DNA of 64,000 nt. Source: Seleniivibrio sp. (GTDB lineage Bacteria; Chrysiogenota; Deferribacteres; Deferribacterales; Geovibrionaceae). The position numbers and the translations under genes were made by a program. Of the stretch, positions 9,473 through 19,827 are shown piece by piece (position 1 is the first letter of the stretch; each line of letters opens with the position of its first letter). A model generated the notes under the pieces. It searched no databases, was not told where the DNA came from, and worked only from the letters and a program-made list of their open reading frames with translations. The DNA lies in NCBI RefSeq assembly GCF_021209385.1, contig NZ_JAJOIL010000007.1, positions 1 through 64,000 of the forward strand, read 5' to 3'.

Positions 9473-9545
9473 TGAGACTGCCGCGCTGCGCTCGCAGAGA
9501 CGAATAATTGTCTTCGCGAGGAGCTTCAGCGACGACGCGATCTCA
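9473..9545. repeat. Palindromic intergenic element between convergent genes
   Basis: The element starts TGAGACTGCCGCG and ends ACGCGATCTCATA; the halves pair imperfectly around GAATAATT, and an internal GTCTTCGCGAGGAGC resembles the widespread GTCATTGCGAGGAGCGAAGC type of intergenic repeat. It lies between the 3' ends of draT and the leftward GGCT-fold gene, whose last codons and stop are inside it. It could act as a bidirectional terminator. Confidence 0.6.
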
Positions 9546-10107
9546 TACTATTTTTTTTAAGCAGGTCGTCACATCCGGCGCACTCAACCCTTCTGGGCAT
9601 AGTTGGCAGCGGAACTTCATATTTCGGGGTTCTTGTACTGCGGCTTTTCAGCCCTTCAATATAATCCGCCGGAAGCCCTTTTTCCTGCGCGCCTGCAATG
9701 ATGATATCCATATACGGTCTGGAGGGGGGCAGCTCCACTCCGAGCATATTCTTTTTATACATAAGTGGGTAATGGCTGTTTCCGTTTACGTCTGTCACAA
9801 CGACCGGATAGTGGAAATACTGTCCCGCCCCGTCAAGCCGCACATCCTGATATGCATCCATTTCAAGCCCTTCGTATGAGGACATTCTGTAAACGACGCC
9901 CCAGACGTCCTGTTTTTTGTCCGGCACAAGTGTTTCCTGCGCGCCGTCCCATATGTGGGTATAGCCGAAGAACGCCAGCCTGTGTCCTGTCAGCTTTGCA
10001 ACGGCAACGAACTCCGGCGCGAAGCATCTGGTTTTGATGTATTTTTCAAACATATCTGCGCCATAGGCGAAATATAGCCTACAGTCTCTGGAATAGTTGT
10101 CAACCAC
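9526..10107 (-). CDS. Gamma-glutamylcyclotransferase-fold (AIG2-like) protein in the anf operon
   Basis: A 193-residue protein whose N-terminus reads RLYFAYGADM, the substrate loop of the GGCT/AIG2 fold, followed by FAPEFVAVAKLTGHRLAF and WGVVYRMS. This fold usually removes 5-oxoproline from gamma-glutamyl amines or peptides, including glutathione breakdown. The start GTG 10107 is preceded by AAGGAGG, which is embedded in the Cys-rich tail codons of anfO, and the genes overlap by 8 bases, so translation is coupled. The C-terminus has a CAGC motif before a basic tail. Its role with Fe-only nitrogenase is unknown; glutathione, homocitrate or amide metabolism are only possibilities. The last codons come from the palindromic element. 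Confidence 0.75.
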   Translation of the reverse strand: MVDNYSRDCRLYFAYGADMFEKYIKTRCFAPEFVAVAKLTGHRLAFFGYTHIWDGAQETLVPDKKQDVWGVVYRMSSYEGLEMDAYQDVRLDGAGQYFHYPVVVTDVNGNSHYPLMYKKNMLGVELPPSRPYMDIIIAGAQEKGLPADYIEGLKSRSTRTPKYEVPLPTMPRRVECAGCDDLLKKNSMRSRRR

Positions 10108-10801
10108 AGCAGCCTCCTTTGCGTCTGCTTCCGCCGCCGCACGAACTGAGCGGAACGGACGGAGCGCATGAAGAACAGGCGGAGTTTCCGCCGTCTTTCG
10201 GAACCACAATGACGCGGATTCCGTTTTTACTGAGTGTTTTTGAATGTACTGTAACGTTCAGTTTTTCCGCATCACTCTCCAGCCATCTCGGGACGTGTTC
10301 GCATATTATCTCAAGGCTTTTGTATCCGCCCCTCATGAGAAACGGCAGAAGTATCTCCCTTGAGTTCAGCTTCGTGTATGTTTTAAGTGTTTCCACAAGA
10401 TTTATGTGGTATTTTCCGGCACATTCACTGCCTTGCAGTAGGGGCTCGGGAGCGACTGCCATAGATTCCAGCAGTTCTCTTTCCTCTTCCGAGGCGACGT
10501 ATCCGAGAACGTCATAAACGTTCCCTTCGGAGCGCCATGTTTTTATGCCGACGCTTTCAAGTATGGCGTTCATAACGCCTGTCATATCCTCGGCGATCAG
10601 TACCGAGCAGCCGCCGAACATACCGACGGTATCTTTAATGATGGACTGGAGCTGTTCAAGGTCTTCCGCCTCGTTCACATCCATAGAGAGGTCTGCAACC
10701 TCCGTCCATTCGTCCTCAATCTGATCATAGAGCCTTACGCTCCCTTTCTGTTTCAGCCCCGTAATGGTGTTTTCGGGGTCAACGTATGCCGCAAGACGCA
10801 T
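10100..10801 (-). CDS. anfO: Fe-only nitrogenase accessory protein AnfO
   Basis: A 233-residue protein of the AnfO family, recognised by its N-terminal MRLAAYVDPENTI and SVRLYD pattern and its place downstream of anfK. In Azotobacter and Rhodobacter anfO is required for full Fe-only nitrogenase activity, but its chemistry is not established. This copy ends in a Cys-rich, Gly/Ser-rich tail with CSSC and GGCCG, a plausible metal-binding end. The ATG 10801 follows GAGGTG. It lies 13 bases after the FMN-binding gene and overlaps the next gene by 8 bases, so it is mid-operon. Its presence argues that the DGK genes are Anf rather than Vnf. Confidence 0.82.
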   Translation of the reverse strand: MRLAAYVDPENTITGLKQKGSVRLYDQIEDEWTEVADLSMDVNEAEDLEQLQSIIKDTVGMFGGCSVLIAEDMTGVMNAILESVGIKTWRSEGNVYDVLGYVASEEERELLESMAVAPEPLLQGSECAGKYHINLVETLKTYTKLNSREILLPFLMRGGYKSLEIICEHVPRWLESDAEKLNVTVHSKTLSKNGIRVIVVPKDGGNSACSSCAPSVPLSSCGGGSRRKGGCCG

Positions 10802-10814
10802 GGGTCACCTCGCA

Positions 10815-11294
10815 TTATATGCCGTGTTTCTTACCCTTGATGGATTCAATGTCGATGCGTATCACCGCTGTGCCTTTAAGGCTGTTGAGAGGGTACTCGA
10901 ACTTTTTGTCGGTGAAGAGCGCGACTATCATATCCAGCGCTTTTATTTTTTCCGCCTCGTCTTCAACGAAAACTGCGTTTCCAAGCCCGATGACGGTTCT
11001 GTGTTTTGCTTCAAAATCGCACGCCTTATCGCTTTCAACCACTCCGTTGTCAATTGAAACGCTGAAGCAGACGAGGCTGTTCTTTTTCATTATTTCTATT
11101 TTCGTTCCTGCAAGAGCAGAGTGGAAATATACTGCTACGCCGTCGTAAGCATAAAAGACTGGAACGGTGAACGGTATGTTGTTGTCCGCAAGGGCTAGGT
11201 TCATCACCTGTCCTTTTTTAAGTATCTCGGCTATCTCCGCCGTGTCGGTTATCTCGCGCTGTTTTCTTCTCATTGGTCCGTGGTTAGGGTGCAT
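10815..11294 (-). CDS. PPOX-family FMN-binding split-barrel protein
   Basis: A 159-residue protein of the pyridoxamine-5'-phosphate-oxidase/NimA-like split-barrel fold. Visible blocks are QVMNLALADNNIPFTVPVFY, AVYFHSALAGTK and NSLVCFSVS, typical FMN-contact strands. ATG 11294 has GGAGG 7 bases upstream; a long in-frame extension toward anfK is ignored. It lies between anfK and anfO, 71 bases after anfK, on the same strand. Members bind FMN, F420 or haem, so a redox or cofactor-protection role in the Fe-only system is possible, but nothing here proves it. It is not part of the Azotobacter anfHDGKOR core. Confidence 0.75.
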   Translation of the reverse strand: MHPNHGPMRRKQREITDTAEIAEILKKGQVMNLALADNNIPFTVPVFYAYDGVAVYFHSALAGTKIEIMKKNSLVCFSVSIDNGVVESDKACDFEAKHRTVIGLGNAVFVEDEAEKIKALDMIVALFTDKKFEYPLNSLKGTAVIRIDIESIKGKKHGI

Positions 11295-11365
11295 AACAAT
11301 TCCTCCGAATAATAATTTAAAAAAGAGCGGCATCCGGGGTGAAAAGGGATGCCGCAAAGCAAACC

Positions 11366-12757
11366 TTACCACATGGCGAGAATCCACTCTCTGTCCTTCT
11401 TATACTCCATGTCGGTGAAAAGTACATTAGCCATCTCTTCCGCAAGCCAGACAGCGCCGTTGTAACCCACTTTGGGGTGGCGGTAGTAACCTGCTCTGTC
11501 GTATACGGGGAAGCCCACTCTTACCATCGGAATGTTGTTATCCACAGGTATGTAGCGTCCTTTTGAGTGACCGAGGATGAGGTCAACCTCAAGTCCTTTG
11601 TTCTTTATTCTGTCTTCAAGCTCCCAGAGGTCGGCGTTTGTAATGACCTCCATGTCAAATTCCGCGTGTTCCTTGATAGCGAGCAGACGCGGGTCTTTGG
11701 CATAGTTGGGGTTCTCGTCGCCTATCAGCAGAAGTACGGGTTTCATTGAAAGGTCGAGGCAGAACTCCGCAAGACCGATGGCAAGATCCGGATGTCCGTA
11801 GATTGCCACTTTTTTGTCGGCGAAGAACATGTGCGCGAGATCCTGAAGCGCGTCGATAGCTTTTCCGCGTTCGCGCACCAGAGATTCGGGGATAGGTTTT
11901 CCGGTGAGCTTTGAAACGTTTTTAAGGAACGTGTCCGTGTTTCTTATACCGATAGGTGTAGGACCTATGATTGTGGGTATTTCAAACTTGTCGCGGAGAT
12001 ACTCGGCGGCTTTTCCGCCTTCGTATTTGTTCAGCGCGATTGTGCCTATGGCGTTCGCAGTACCCTGCATATCTTCAATTGTTGTTGTGCCGTGGGAGAC
12101 AGCGCTCTTGTCGGGCATAAGGGGAGAGTCGAAATTCTCTATCTCGAAAAGGACGGTGGCATCCACATCCATCATTTTAAGCAGGTGTTTCAGTTCGGCA
12201 ACATCGCCAGGATCGACCCAGCCTGTGATGAGGTTCAGCTTGCCGTTGCACTCGTCAGTTTTAGTTGCGAAGTGTTTTACGAAAGCTGTGACAGCAGCGT
12301 CATAACCTGATGTCTGGGAGCCTTTGAAACTGGGGGTGTGTACAGGGAGGAGATGAACTTCCCTGTCGGCGTATTTTGTTGCCAGAAGACCTTTTTTAAG
12401 TTTTCTGATAACGCCTTCCACGTCGTCACCGATGATCTCTGTTGAACAGGTGGTGATGATCGGTACGACCTTGACATGGGGATAACGTTCAAGGAGAACG
12501 TCAACCGCTCCCTCGACACGGTGTACCGCACCGAGAACCGCCGCGTCTTCGTGGAGTGAAGAGGATGCGATGTCAAAGTTTTCGTTAAGGTGCTGTGAGA
12601 ACAGCAGACGGACGAACATGACACAGCCCTGACCGCCGTGAACTATTGCCGTACAGTCTTCAATGCCTATGCTGGCATATTGCGCGCCCGCCGGCTGGCA
12701 GGTGACCATAGGGTTGATTATACCTGCTCTTTTTTTGCTTTTTATTTCACATGACAT
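11366..12757 (-). CDS. anfK: Fe-only nitrogenase beta subunit AnfK
   Basis: A 463-residue beta subunit of the FeFe protein. It supplies half of the P-cluster ligands: Cys20 (MVTCQPAGA), Cys45 (GGQGCVMFVR) and Cys104 (ITTCSTEIIGDD) match the conserved three-Cys pattern. A Cys/Gly-rich NHGGQG-type loop and the STEIIGDD block are standard for NifK/AnfK. With AnfD and AnfG it forms the catalytic heterohexamer that reduces N2 using electrons from AnfH. ATG 12757 has GGAG 6 bases upstream. It is separated from anfG by 122 bases that contain a double palindromic element, unlike the tight spacing elsewhere in the operon. Confidence 0.95.
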   Translation of the reverse strand: MSCEIKSKKRAGIINPMVTCQPAGAQYASIGIEDCTAIVHGGQGCVMFVRLLFSQHLNENFDIASSSLHEDAAVLGAVHRVEGAVDVLLERYPHVKVVPIITTCSTEIIGDDVEGVIRKLKKGLLATKYADREVHLLPVHTPSFKGSQTSGYDAAVTAFVKHFATKTDECNGKLNLITGWVDPGDVAELKHLLKMMDVDATVLFEIENFDSPLMPDKSAVSHGTTTIEDMQGTANAIGTIALNKYEGGKAAEYLRDKFEIPTIIGPTPIGIRNTDTFLKNVSKLTGKPIPESLVRERGKAIDALQDLAHMFFADKKVAIYGHPDLAIGLAEFCLDLSMKPVLLLIGDENPNYAKDPRLLAIKEHAEFDMEVITNADLWELEDRIKNKGLEVDLILGHSKGRYIPVDNNIPMVRVGFPVYDRAGYYRHPKVGYNGAVWLAEEMANVLFTDMEYKKDREWILAMW

Positions 12758-12781
12758 AATTAGCTCCTAATTACGCTTCCT

Positions 12782-12865
12782 CCCTCCTTTAGCAAAGGAG
12801 GGTCGGGGTGGATTTGATTGATTATTTAATGTAAATCCCCCTTAATCCCCCTTTTATAAAGGGGG
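12782..12865. repeat. Double-hairpin palindromic element inside the anf operon
   Basis: Hairpin A pairs CCCTCCTTT (12782-12790) with AAAGGAGGG (12794-12802). Hairpin B pairs CCCCCTTT (12847-12854) with AAAGGGGG (12858-12865). The two hairpins with their flanks (GGATTT at 12810-12815, AAATCC at 12833-12838) are themselves inverted copies of each other, so the whole stretch resembles a BIME or small MITE. It lies between anfG and anfK. Confidence 0.75.
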
Positions 12866-12879
12866 AAATAAGGGTATTT

Positions 12880-13224
12880 TTAATACAGTTTCACCGTAAG
12901 TTCTTCGTTGAGTGAGCCATGGATGGTGACGTAGTCTATACGTTCTTTAAGCCCGTCCATCATCACTGCGATGTCCTCTTTGCCCATCTCATTCACCCAC
13001 GGAAACTTGGTCTTAAAACCGTCCGCAAGGCATTTTGCGTCCACCCAGTAGCATTTCAGCTCAGGTGTGCTTATGTCGGGCTGTTCACCCAGAAGCATTG
13101 TTTTAGTGATACCCAGAATACCGTTGTTCTGGTTTTCCCTGTCCCATGCTCTTGAGTGAAACTGCCAGAGGCATCTCTGCATGATATAGTTTTCAAGAAT
13201 TGCAATTCTTTCTTTCATTTCCAT
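12880..13224 (-). CDS. anfG: Fe-only nitrogenase delta subunit AnfG
   Basis: A 114-residue delta subunit found only in V and Fe-only nitrogenases, which stabilises the DK pair and may help cofactor insertion. The family block IAILENYIMQRCLWQFHSR followed by WDRENQN is clear, as is the DYVTIHGSLNEELTV end. ATG 13224 is chosen because GAGGAG lies 6 bases upstream; a longer in-frame extension overlaps anfD and is not believed. It begins 10 bases after the anfD stop, which fits H-D-G-K operon order. Confidence 0.95.
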   Translation of the reverse strand: MEMKERIAILENYIMQRCLWQFHSRAWDRENQNNGILGITKTMLLGEQPDISTPELKCYWVDAKCLADGFKTKFPWVNEMGKEDIAVMMDGLKERIDYVTIHGSLNEELTVKLY

Positions 13225-13234
13225 TTCAGTCTCC

Positions 13235-15772
<2,538 letters not shown>

Positions 15773-15810
15773 TTAGGCTTGCATGTCAAAGGGTTGAAAA
15801 ATTTTGAAAA

Positions 15811-15828
15811 TTGTAATGTTTATTACAA
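15811..15828. promoter_or_regulatory. NifA-type upstream activator site
   Basis: TTGTAATGTTTATTACAA is a perfect palindrome that contains TGT-N10-ACA (15812-15827), the consensus for NifA upstream activator sites. It is about 83 bases upstream of the -24 element. A second, degenerate copy of the same 14-base core starts at 15854. Confidence 0.65.
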
Positions 15829-15853
15829 ATCAGATGAGTATCGAAGTGTTTTG

Positions 15854-15870
15854 TTGTAATGTTTATTCCA
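15854..15870. promoter_or_regulatory. Second, degenerate activator-site copy
   Basis: TTGTAATGTTTATTCCA repeats the core of the 15811 site exactly for 14 bases and then ends CCA instead of ACA, giving TGT-N10-CCA. It may be a weaker activator half-site. Confidence 0.5.
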
Positions 15871-15894
15871 TTTCGGTACATTCTCTGTTTTTTC

Positions 15895-15910
15895 TGTACA
15901 TAAATGTACA
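15895..15910. promoter_or_regulatory. GTAC-N6-GTAC palindrome (VnfA/AnfA-type operator candidate)
   Basis: TGTACATAAATGTACA is a perfect palindrome containing GTAC-N6-GTAC (15896-15909), the arrangement described for VnfA sites. Another GTAC lies at 15876-15879. Both are in the anfH/lrgB spacer, about 150-180 bases upstream of the sigma-54 promoter. Confidence 0.6.
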
Positions 15911-15919
15911 AAATCAGGT

Positions 15920-16606
15920 TTAACGGAGAAGTACCTCAACCAGAGGTGCCGCAAGTACGTTCACCGCACCCACCAGCACCATTGTAAGCCCTGAAATAGC
16001 GCCGACCTCGCTGTCTATCTGGTGCGCTTTAGCAGTTCCTACGGCATGCGCTCCCATGCCGAAGAGACTGCCTTTCGCTATTGTTGACTGCAGGGGGAGC
16101 GATTTGAGCAGTAACTCGCCTATGGTTGCGCCGAAAAGTCCTGTTATTATCACGAACACTGCTGTAAGACCGGGTATTCCGCCTAACTCGCCGGAAACTA
16201 TCAGCGCAAAGGGTGTGCTGAGAGACCGAGGCAAAAGACTTATGCGGAGCTGGTCGCTCAGTCCGAACATGTTAGCGAGGAACCAGCTTGAAAGCATGGC
16301 TGTCACACTGCCCACAAGTACGCCGCCCATGAGTATCAGCCAGTGTTTTTTTATCAGCTCGCGCTGTTCGTATATGGGAATCGCGAACGCAACTGTCGCG
16401 GGGGCGAGCATTGCGAGCATCCAGTGGGTACTGCTGATGTATTCCTTGTATGGTACTCTGAAAGCCAGTACCACTATTATGAGCAGTATCGGGGCTATCA
16501 TAAGAGGTGACGACCACCACGCATGAAAGCGGCGGTTGACCAGCTTTCCCGCATGATAAAGTGCAATGGTGAGCGCAGACCAGAATATCAGGTGCACAAT
16601 GTTCAT
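15920..16606 (-). CDS. lrgB: LrgB/CidB-family membrane protein
   Basis: A 228-residue integral membrane protein of the LrgB family, partner of LrgA. It has about seven hydrophobic segments, and the family blocks SLLPRSLSTPFAL, GAHAVGTAKAHQID and EVGAISGLTMVL are all present. LrgAB/CidAB pairs were described as holin-like but also transport small metabolites such as pyruvate or glycolate. It begins 9 bases after lrgA in the same operon and ends in the spacer that carries the anf operator palindrome. The LysR gene divergent to lrgA is the likely regulator. Confidence 0.88.
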   Translation of the reverse strand: MNIVHLIFWSALTIALYHAGKLVNRRFHAWWSSPLMIAPILLIIVVLAFRVPYKEYISSTHWMLAMLAPATVAFAIPIYEQRELIKKHWLILMGGVLVGSVTAMLSSWFLANMFGLSDQLRISLLPRSLSTPFALIVSGELGGIPGLTAVFVIITGLFGATIGELLLKSLPLQSTIAKGSLFGMGAHAVGTAKAHQIDSEVGAISGLTMVLVGAVNVLAAPLVEVLLR

Positions 16607-16615
16607 GAGTTCTCC

Positions 16616-17017
16616 TTAGCCTTGCCTGCGGGCGAGATAACGGTAGACCATATCCACGAACAGAGCAGTTACCGCCATCACTATCGCGGTGCTCAGAAGT
16701 ATCACGGCAACTATCTTAAGCCCCAGCGTGCCGAAAAGTTCAGGGTGATCAAGGACAACAGGAACCGCCGGAACGAAGAACAGGAGCATTTCGCCCAGAA
16801 ACCATTTTGCGCCGAGCCGCACGCTGTGGACACTGATCTGTTTTGTGACAAGCAGTGCCACAACGAGGAACAGTCCGATGATACTTCCCGGAACGCTGAT
16901 GCCCGTCGCTTTTGCGGCGGCGGTGCCTATGAGCCAGAAGAGCATGATTATGCCTATCTGTGTCAGCATATTTGTGCGGCAGTGCCTGCGAAGTACTATT
17001 GAACCTGTTCTGAACAT
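16616..17017 (-). CDS. lrgA: LrgA/CidA-family membrane protein
   Basis: A 133-residue protein with about four membrane segments. The family signature SVPGSIIGLFLVVALL and the block GAKWFLGEMLLFFVPAVP are present. It probably works with LrgB, encoded 9 bases downstream. ATG 17017 has AGAGGT about 6 bases upstream. The gene is divergent from a LysR regulator across 102 bases, an arrangement common for CidR-controlled cidAB. The transported compound is not evident. Confidence 0.85.
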   Translation of the reverse strand: MFRTGSIVLRRHCRTNMLTQIGIIMLFWLIGTAAAKATGISVPGSIIGLFLVVALLVTKQISVHSVRLGAKWFLGEMLLFFVPAVPVVLDHPELFGTLGLKIVAVILLSTAIVMAVTALFVDMVYRYLARRQG

Positions 17018-17119
17018 CTTTTTACCTCTGTTTTTGTGAATACTCTTGAAATATAGTACCCGATGATATATTCGTAAAATGAATTGTAAGAATATAAATA
17101 AGTCATAAAAGGAATATAT

Positions 17120-18001
17120 ATGGAGCTTAGGAATATCAGGGCGTTTGTTGAAGTGGTCAGACAGGGCGGATTTTCAAATGCGGCAAAGCGGGTCTTTGCA
17201 ACTCAGTCTACCGTGAGCAAGGCTGTGAAACAGCTTGAAGACGAGCTTGGGGTTCTGCTTCTGGACAGGATAGGGCATAGCGTTAAGATGACGCAGGCGG
17301 GCGAGGTGGTGTTCAGACGCGGGTGCGCCATGCTTGATCATGTTGTTGAGATGCAGTCGGAGCTTGAGGAGCTGCGCGGAATGAAGCGCGGCACACTGCG
17401 TATGGGTTTTCCGCTTCTGGGGAGCAACACTCTGTTTGCGGATATCTTTGCCGTGTTTCGTCAGAAGTATCCCCATATTGAGATACAGATGGTTGAGCAG
17501 GGCGGCAAACGACTTGAAGAGATGCTTCTTGCCGGTGAGCTTGACCTTGCGGCGTCACTTCTGCCTGTGGACAGCGAAGAGCTGGACTGGCAGGAGGTCA
17601 GGAGCGAACCTATGGATCTGCTGGTAGCGAACGATCACCCGCTGGCGGATGAGAAAATTGTTGGTTTTTCAGACCTTAAAGAGTATCCGTTCATACTGTA
17701 TGCCCACGGGTTTGCGCTGAACCCTATGATACTGGAAGCCTGCAAGGGTAAGGGTTTTACACCTGTTATAGCGGCGCAGTCCAGCCAGATAGAGTTCATC
17801 ATAGGGCTTGTTGCGGCAAAGCTGGGGATCGCTCTTCTGCCAAGGATGATAGCTGCCCAGCATCCTCACCCTAAGACAAGGCTTGTTCCTGTCGGTGATC
17901 CTTCAATTTTCTGGCGTATGTCGCTGATGTGGCGCAAGGGTGCCTATCTGCCGCCTGCGGCACGCGCATGGCTGGAGCTTACGAAGGCTCATTGGGGATA
18001 G
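17120..18001 (+). CDS. LysR-family regulator, probably of lrgAB
   Basis: A 293-residue LysR-type regulator. The N-terminal winged helix is clear (MELRNIRAFVEVVRQGGFSNAAKRV, then TQSTVSKAVKQLEDELG). The effector domain starts near residue 90 (GTLRMGFPLLGSN). It is divergent from lrgA, and LysR-type regulators usually control the divergent gene, so a CidR-like role is inferred. The effector is unknown. No downstream gene shares its strand within 370 bases, so it is probably monocistronic. Confidence 0.85.
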   Translation: MELRNIRAFVEVVRQGGFSNAAKRVFATQSTVSKAVKQLEDELGVLLLDRIGHSVKMTQAGEVVFRRGCAMLDHVVEMQSELEELRGMKRGTLRMGFPLLGSNTLFADIFAVFRQKYPHIEIQMVEQGGKRLEEMLLAGELDLAASLLPVDSEELDWQEVRSEPMDLLVANDHPLADEKIVGFSDLKEYPFILYAHGFALNPMILEACKGKGFTPVIAAQSSQIEFIIGLVAAKLGIALLPRMIAAQHPHPKTRLVPVGDPSIFWRMSLMWRKGAYLPPAARAWLELTKAHWG

Positions 18002-18377
18002 AAAGATAACATGAATTTGATATATCTATAGATAAAATATGACTATAAAATAGTGTGTTATATTTTAAAGCAAGAAAATCATAGGTTATAACCTATTGAT
18101 ATATTTCGCTCATATGTTAATAATGCCTACCATTAATAGTTGCAGATAAACATTAAATATTTTTTATTAAGCAGTATCCGTATCGAAAAGTCCGCGGTTT
18201 TCGGGCATATGCGATAGAGAAACATAATATAAATTCTTGACAAATGGTTGAAATAAATATAACTAAACACAAAGATAGTTTTTTAATATAAGTAATTCTG
18301 AACATATGCTTTTTTAGTTAAAAAGCACAATAATTTATTTGTTTTTTTATTGGTAATCCACTTTTCAGAGGACTTTT
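18002..18377 (+). promoter_or_regulatory. AT-rich leader of the hydrogenase/chemoreceptor operon
   Basis: This 376-base gap holds no gene that I can support. It contains a perfect palindrome ATAGGTTATAACCTAT (18081-18096), a possible operator. TTGACA at 18237-18242 is followed by AT-rich -10 candidates (TATAAC at 18258 or TAACTA at 18260); spacing is imperfect. No sigma-54 element was seen. Confidence 0.35.
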
Positions 18378-19817
18378 ATGTCTAACTTATTGTCTGTTGA
18401 CCCTGTCAGCCGTATTGAGGGACACATGAGTGTCAGCACGGCTGTTGAAGGAGGAAGGGTCTCCAAGGTTCGTATTTCCGGTAATATGTACCGCGGACTT
18501 GAAAGACTCCTTTTGAACCGCCATCCTGTGGATTCGGCGCGCATTGCCCAAAGGGTCTGCGGAGTCTGCCACGAGGTACACGGAATCTCCTCCATTACTG
18601 CGTTGGAGCAGATATACAGAGTTGTGCCTCCGCACAACGGGCAGGTTCTGAGGGATATGATCCTTGGACTGCACATCGTTACCGACCACCTTCTCCACTT
18701 CTACAATCTTTGTTCCCCCGACTACATAGACTACTCAGCCGCCGCCGGATATTCCGGAAGGGATGCCGAAATGAAGAATATATCCGACTGGATAAGCTCT
18801 TCCGGCACGAAGTTTGTCATCAACAAAACTCCGGGGGACTATATAAAGGACAAAGGCACCGCAAGGCGCTTTGCCCTGCATTATTTTCAGGCGCTTAAGA
18901 TACGCGCGGAGGCAGCTTCCGGTCTGGCACTCATCGGCGGGAAGGTTCCATTTATCCATGCGCTTCTGCCGGGCGGAATCACGACCGAGATAACTCCAGA
19001 TACGCTCATGAGATACTACCGTGTTCTAACCGAAACGACGGATTTTGTGAACAATGCTTTCATCCCCGACGTTATGGAGCTTGCGGAGCGCTATCCGGAA
19101 TATTTCAAGATCGGCGGAGCATACGACACTTTCTATGCCCACGACTCACTTAAATATAAGAAAGGATACCTTTTTACATCCGGCGTTATCATCGACGGCG
19201 AAAAACGTAAATTTGACTATAAGATGGTGAAGGAACTTCTCAATTCTTCATATTACAATCCCGACGGCAGTCCTAACGAATCTGCTAAGGGCGCATACAG
19301 CTGGATAAAGTCCCCTCGCTATAACGGATATCCCCTTGAAACGGGACCCATAGCCCGCGCGGCTCTGTCTAACGATGCAGGTTTCAGACAGCTTATCGCC
19401 AGATACGGTCAGACGTCTATCCGCTCATCTGTTATGACAAGGCTTCTTGCCCGCGCATACGAATCGCGCAGAATATGCAACTATCTGTTTGAGCGTTCGG
19501 AGGATTTTGTTATCGGTAAACCCACGATAGCACATGTTGACCTGCAAAAGAAGCTCACGGGCGAAGGCATAGGTTTTTCACTTGCCGCCCGCGGCGCGCT
19601 CATACACCACATCAAGGCGTATGACGGAAGGGTCACTGATTATAAAATGATAGTGCCGTCCACATGGAACTTCGGTCCCACGGCGGCAGGCAAACACGGC
19701 GTTGCGGAGAAGGCGGTTCTGGGAACCCCTGTCCGTTTCGGCGGCGACAGCGGCTCAATAGAGGTCGGCAGGGTCATAAGAAGTTTCGACCCCTGCACGG
19801 CATGTTCTGTTCATTGA
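18378..19817 (+). CDS. [NiFe]-hydrogenase large subunit without C-terminal extension
   Basis: A 479-residue catalytic large subunit. The N-terminal VSRIEGH block and the first ligand motif RVCGVCHEVH (Cys61, Cys64) are present, and the second motif DPCTACSVH (Cys473, Cys476) ends the protein exactly at His479. Ordinary uptake hydrogenases carry a further 15-odd residues that a maturation protease removes; that tail is absent, as in sensory hydrogenases HoxC/HupV and in CooH. Gene order is large then small, the reverse of the usual. ATG 18378 has GAGGA 5 bases upstream. No maturation (hyp) genes or cytochrome b partner lie nearby. Whether it turns over or senses H2 cannot be decided here. Confidence 0.9.
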   Translation: MSNLLSVDPVSRIEGHMSVSTAVEGGRVSKVRISGNMYRGLERLLLNRHPVDSARIAQRVCGVCHEVHGISSITALEQIYRVVPPHNGQVLRDMILGLHIVTDHLLHFYNLCSPDYIDYSAAAGYSGRDAEMKNISDWISSSGTKFVINKTPGDYIKDKGTARRFALHYFQALKIRAEAASGLALIGGKVPFIHALLPGGITTEITPDTLMRYYRVLTETTDFVNNAFIPDVMELAERYPEYFKIGGAYDTFYAHDSLKYKKGYLFTSGVIIDGEKRKFDYKMVKELLNSSYYNPDGSPNESAKGAYSWIKSPRYNGYPLETGPIARAALSNDAGFRQLIARYGQTSIRSSVMTRLLARAYESRRICNYLFERSEDFVIGKPTIAHVDLQKKLTGEGIGFSLAARGALIHHIKAYDGRVTDYKMIVPSTWNFGPTAAGKHGVAEKAVLGTPVRFGGDSGSIEVGRVIRSFDPCTACSVH

Positions 19818-19827
19818 GGTGCGAAAG

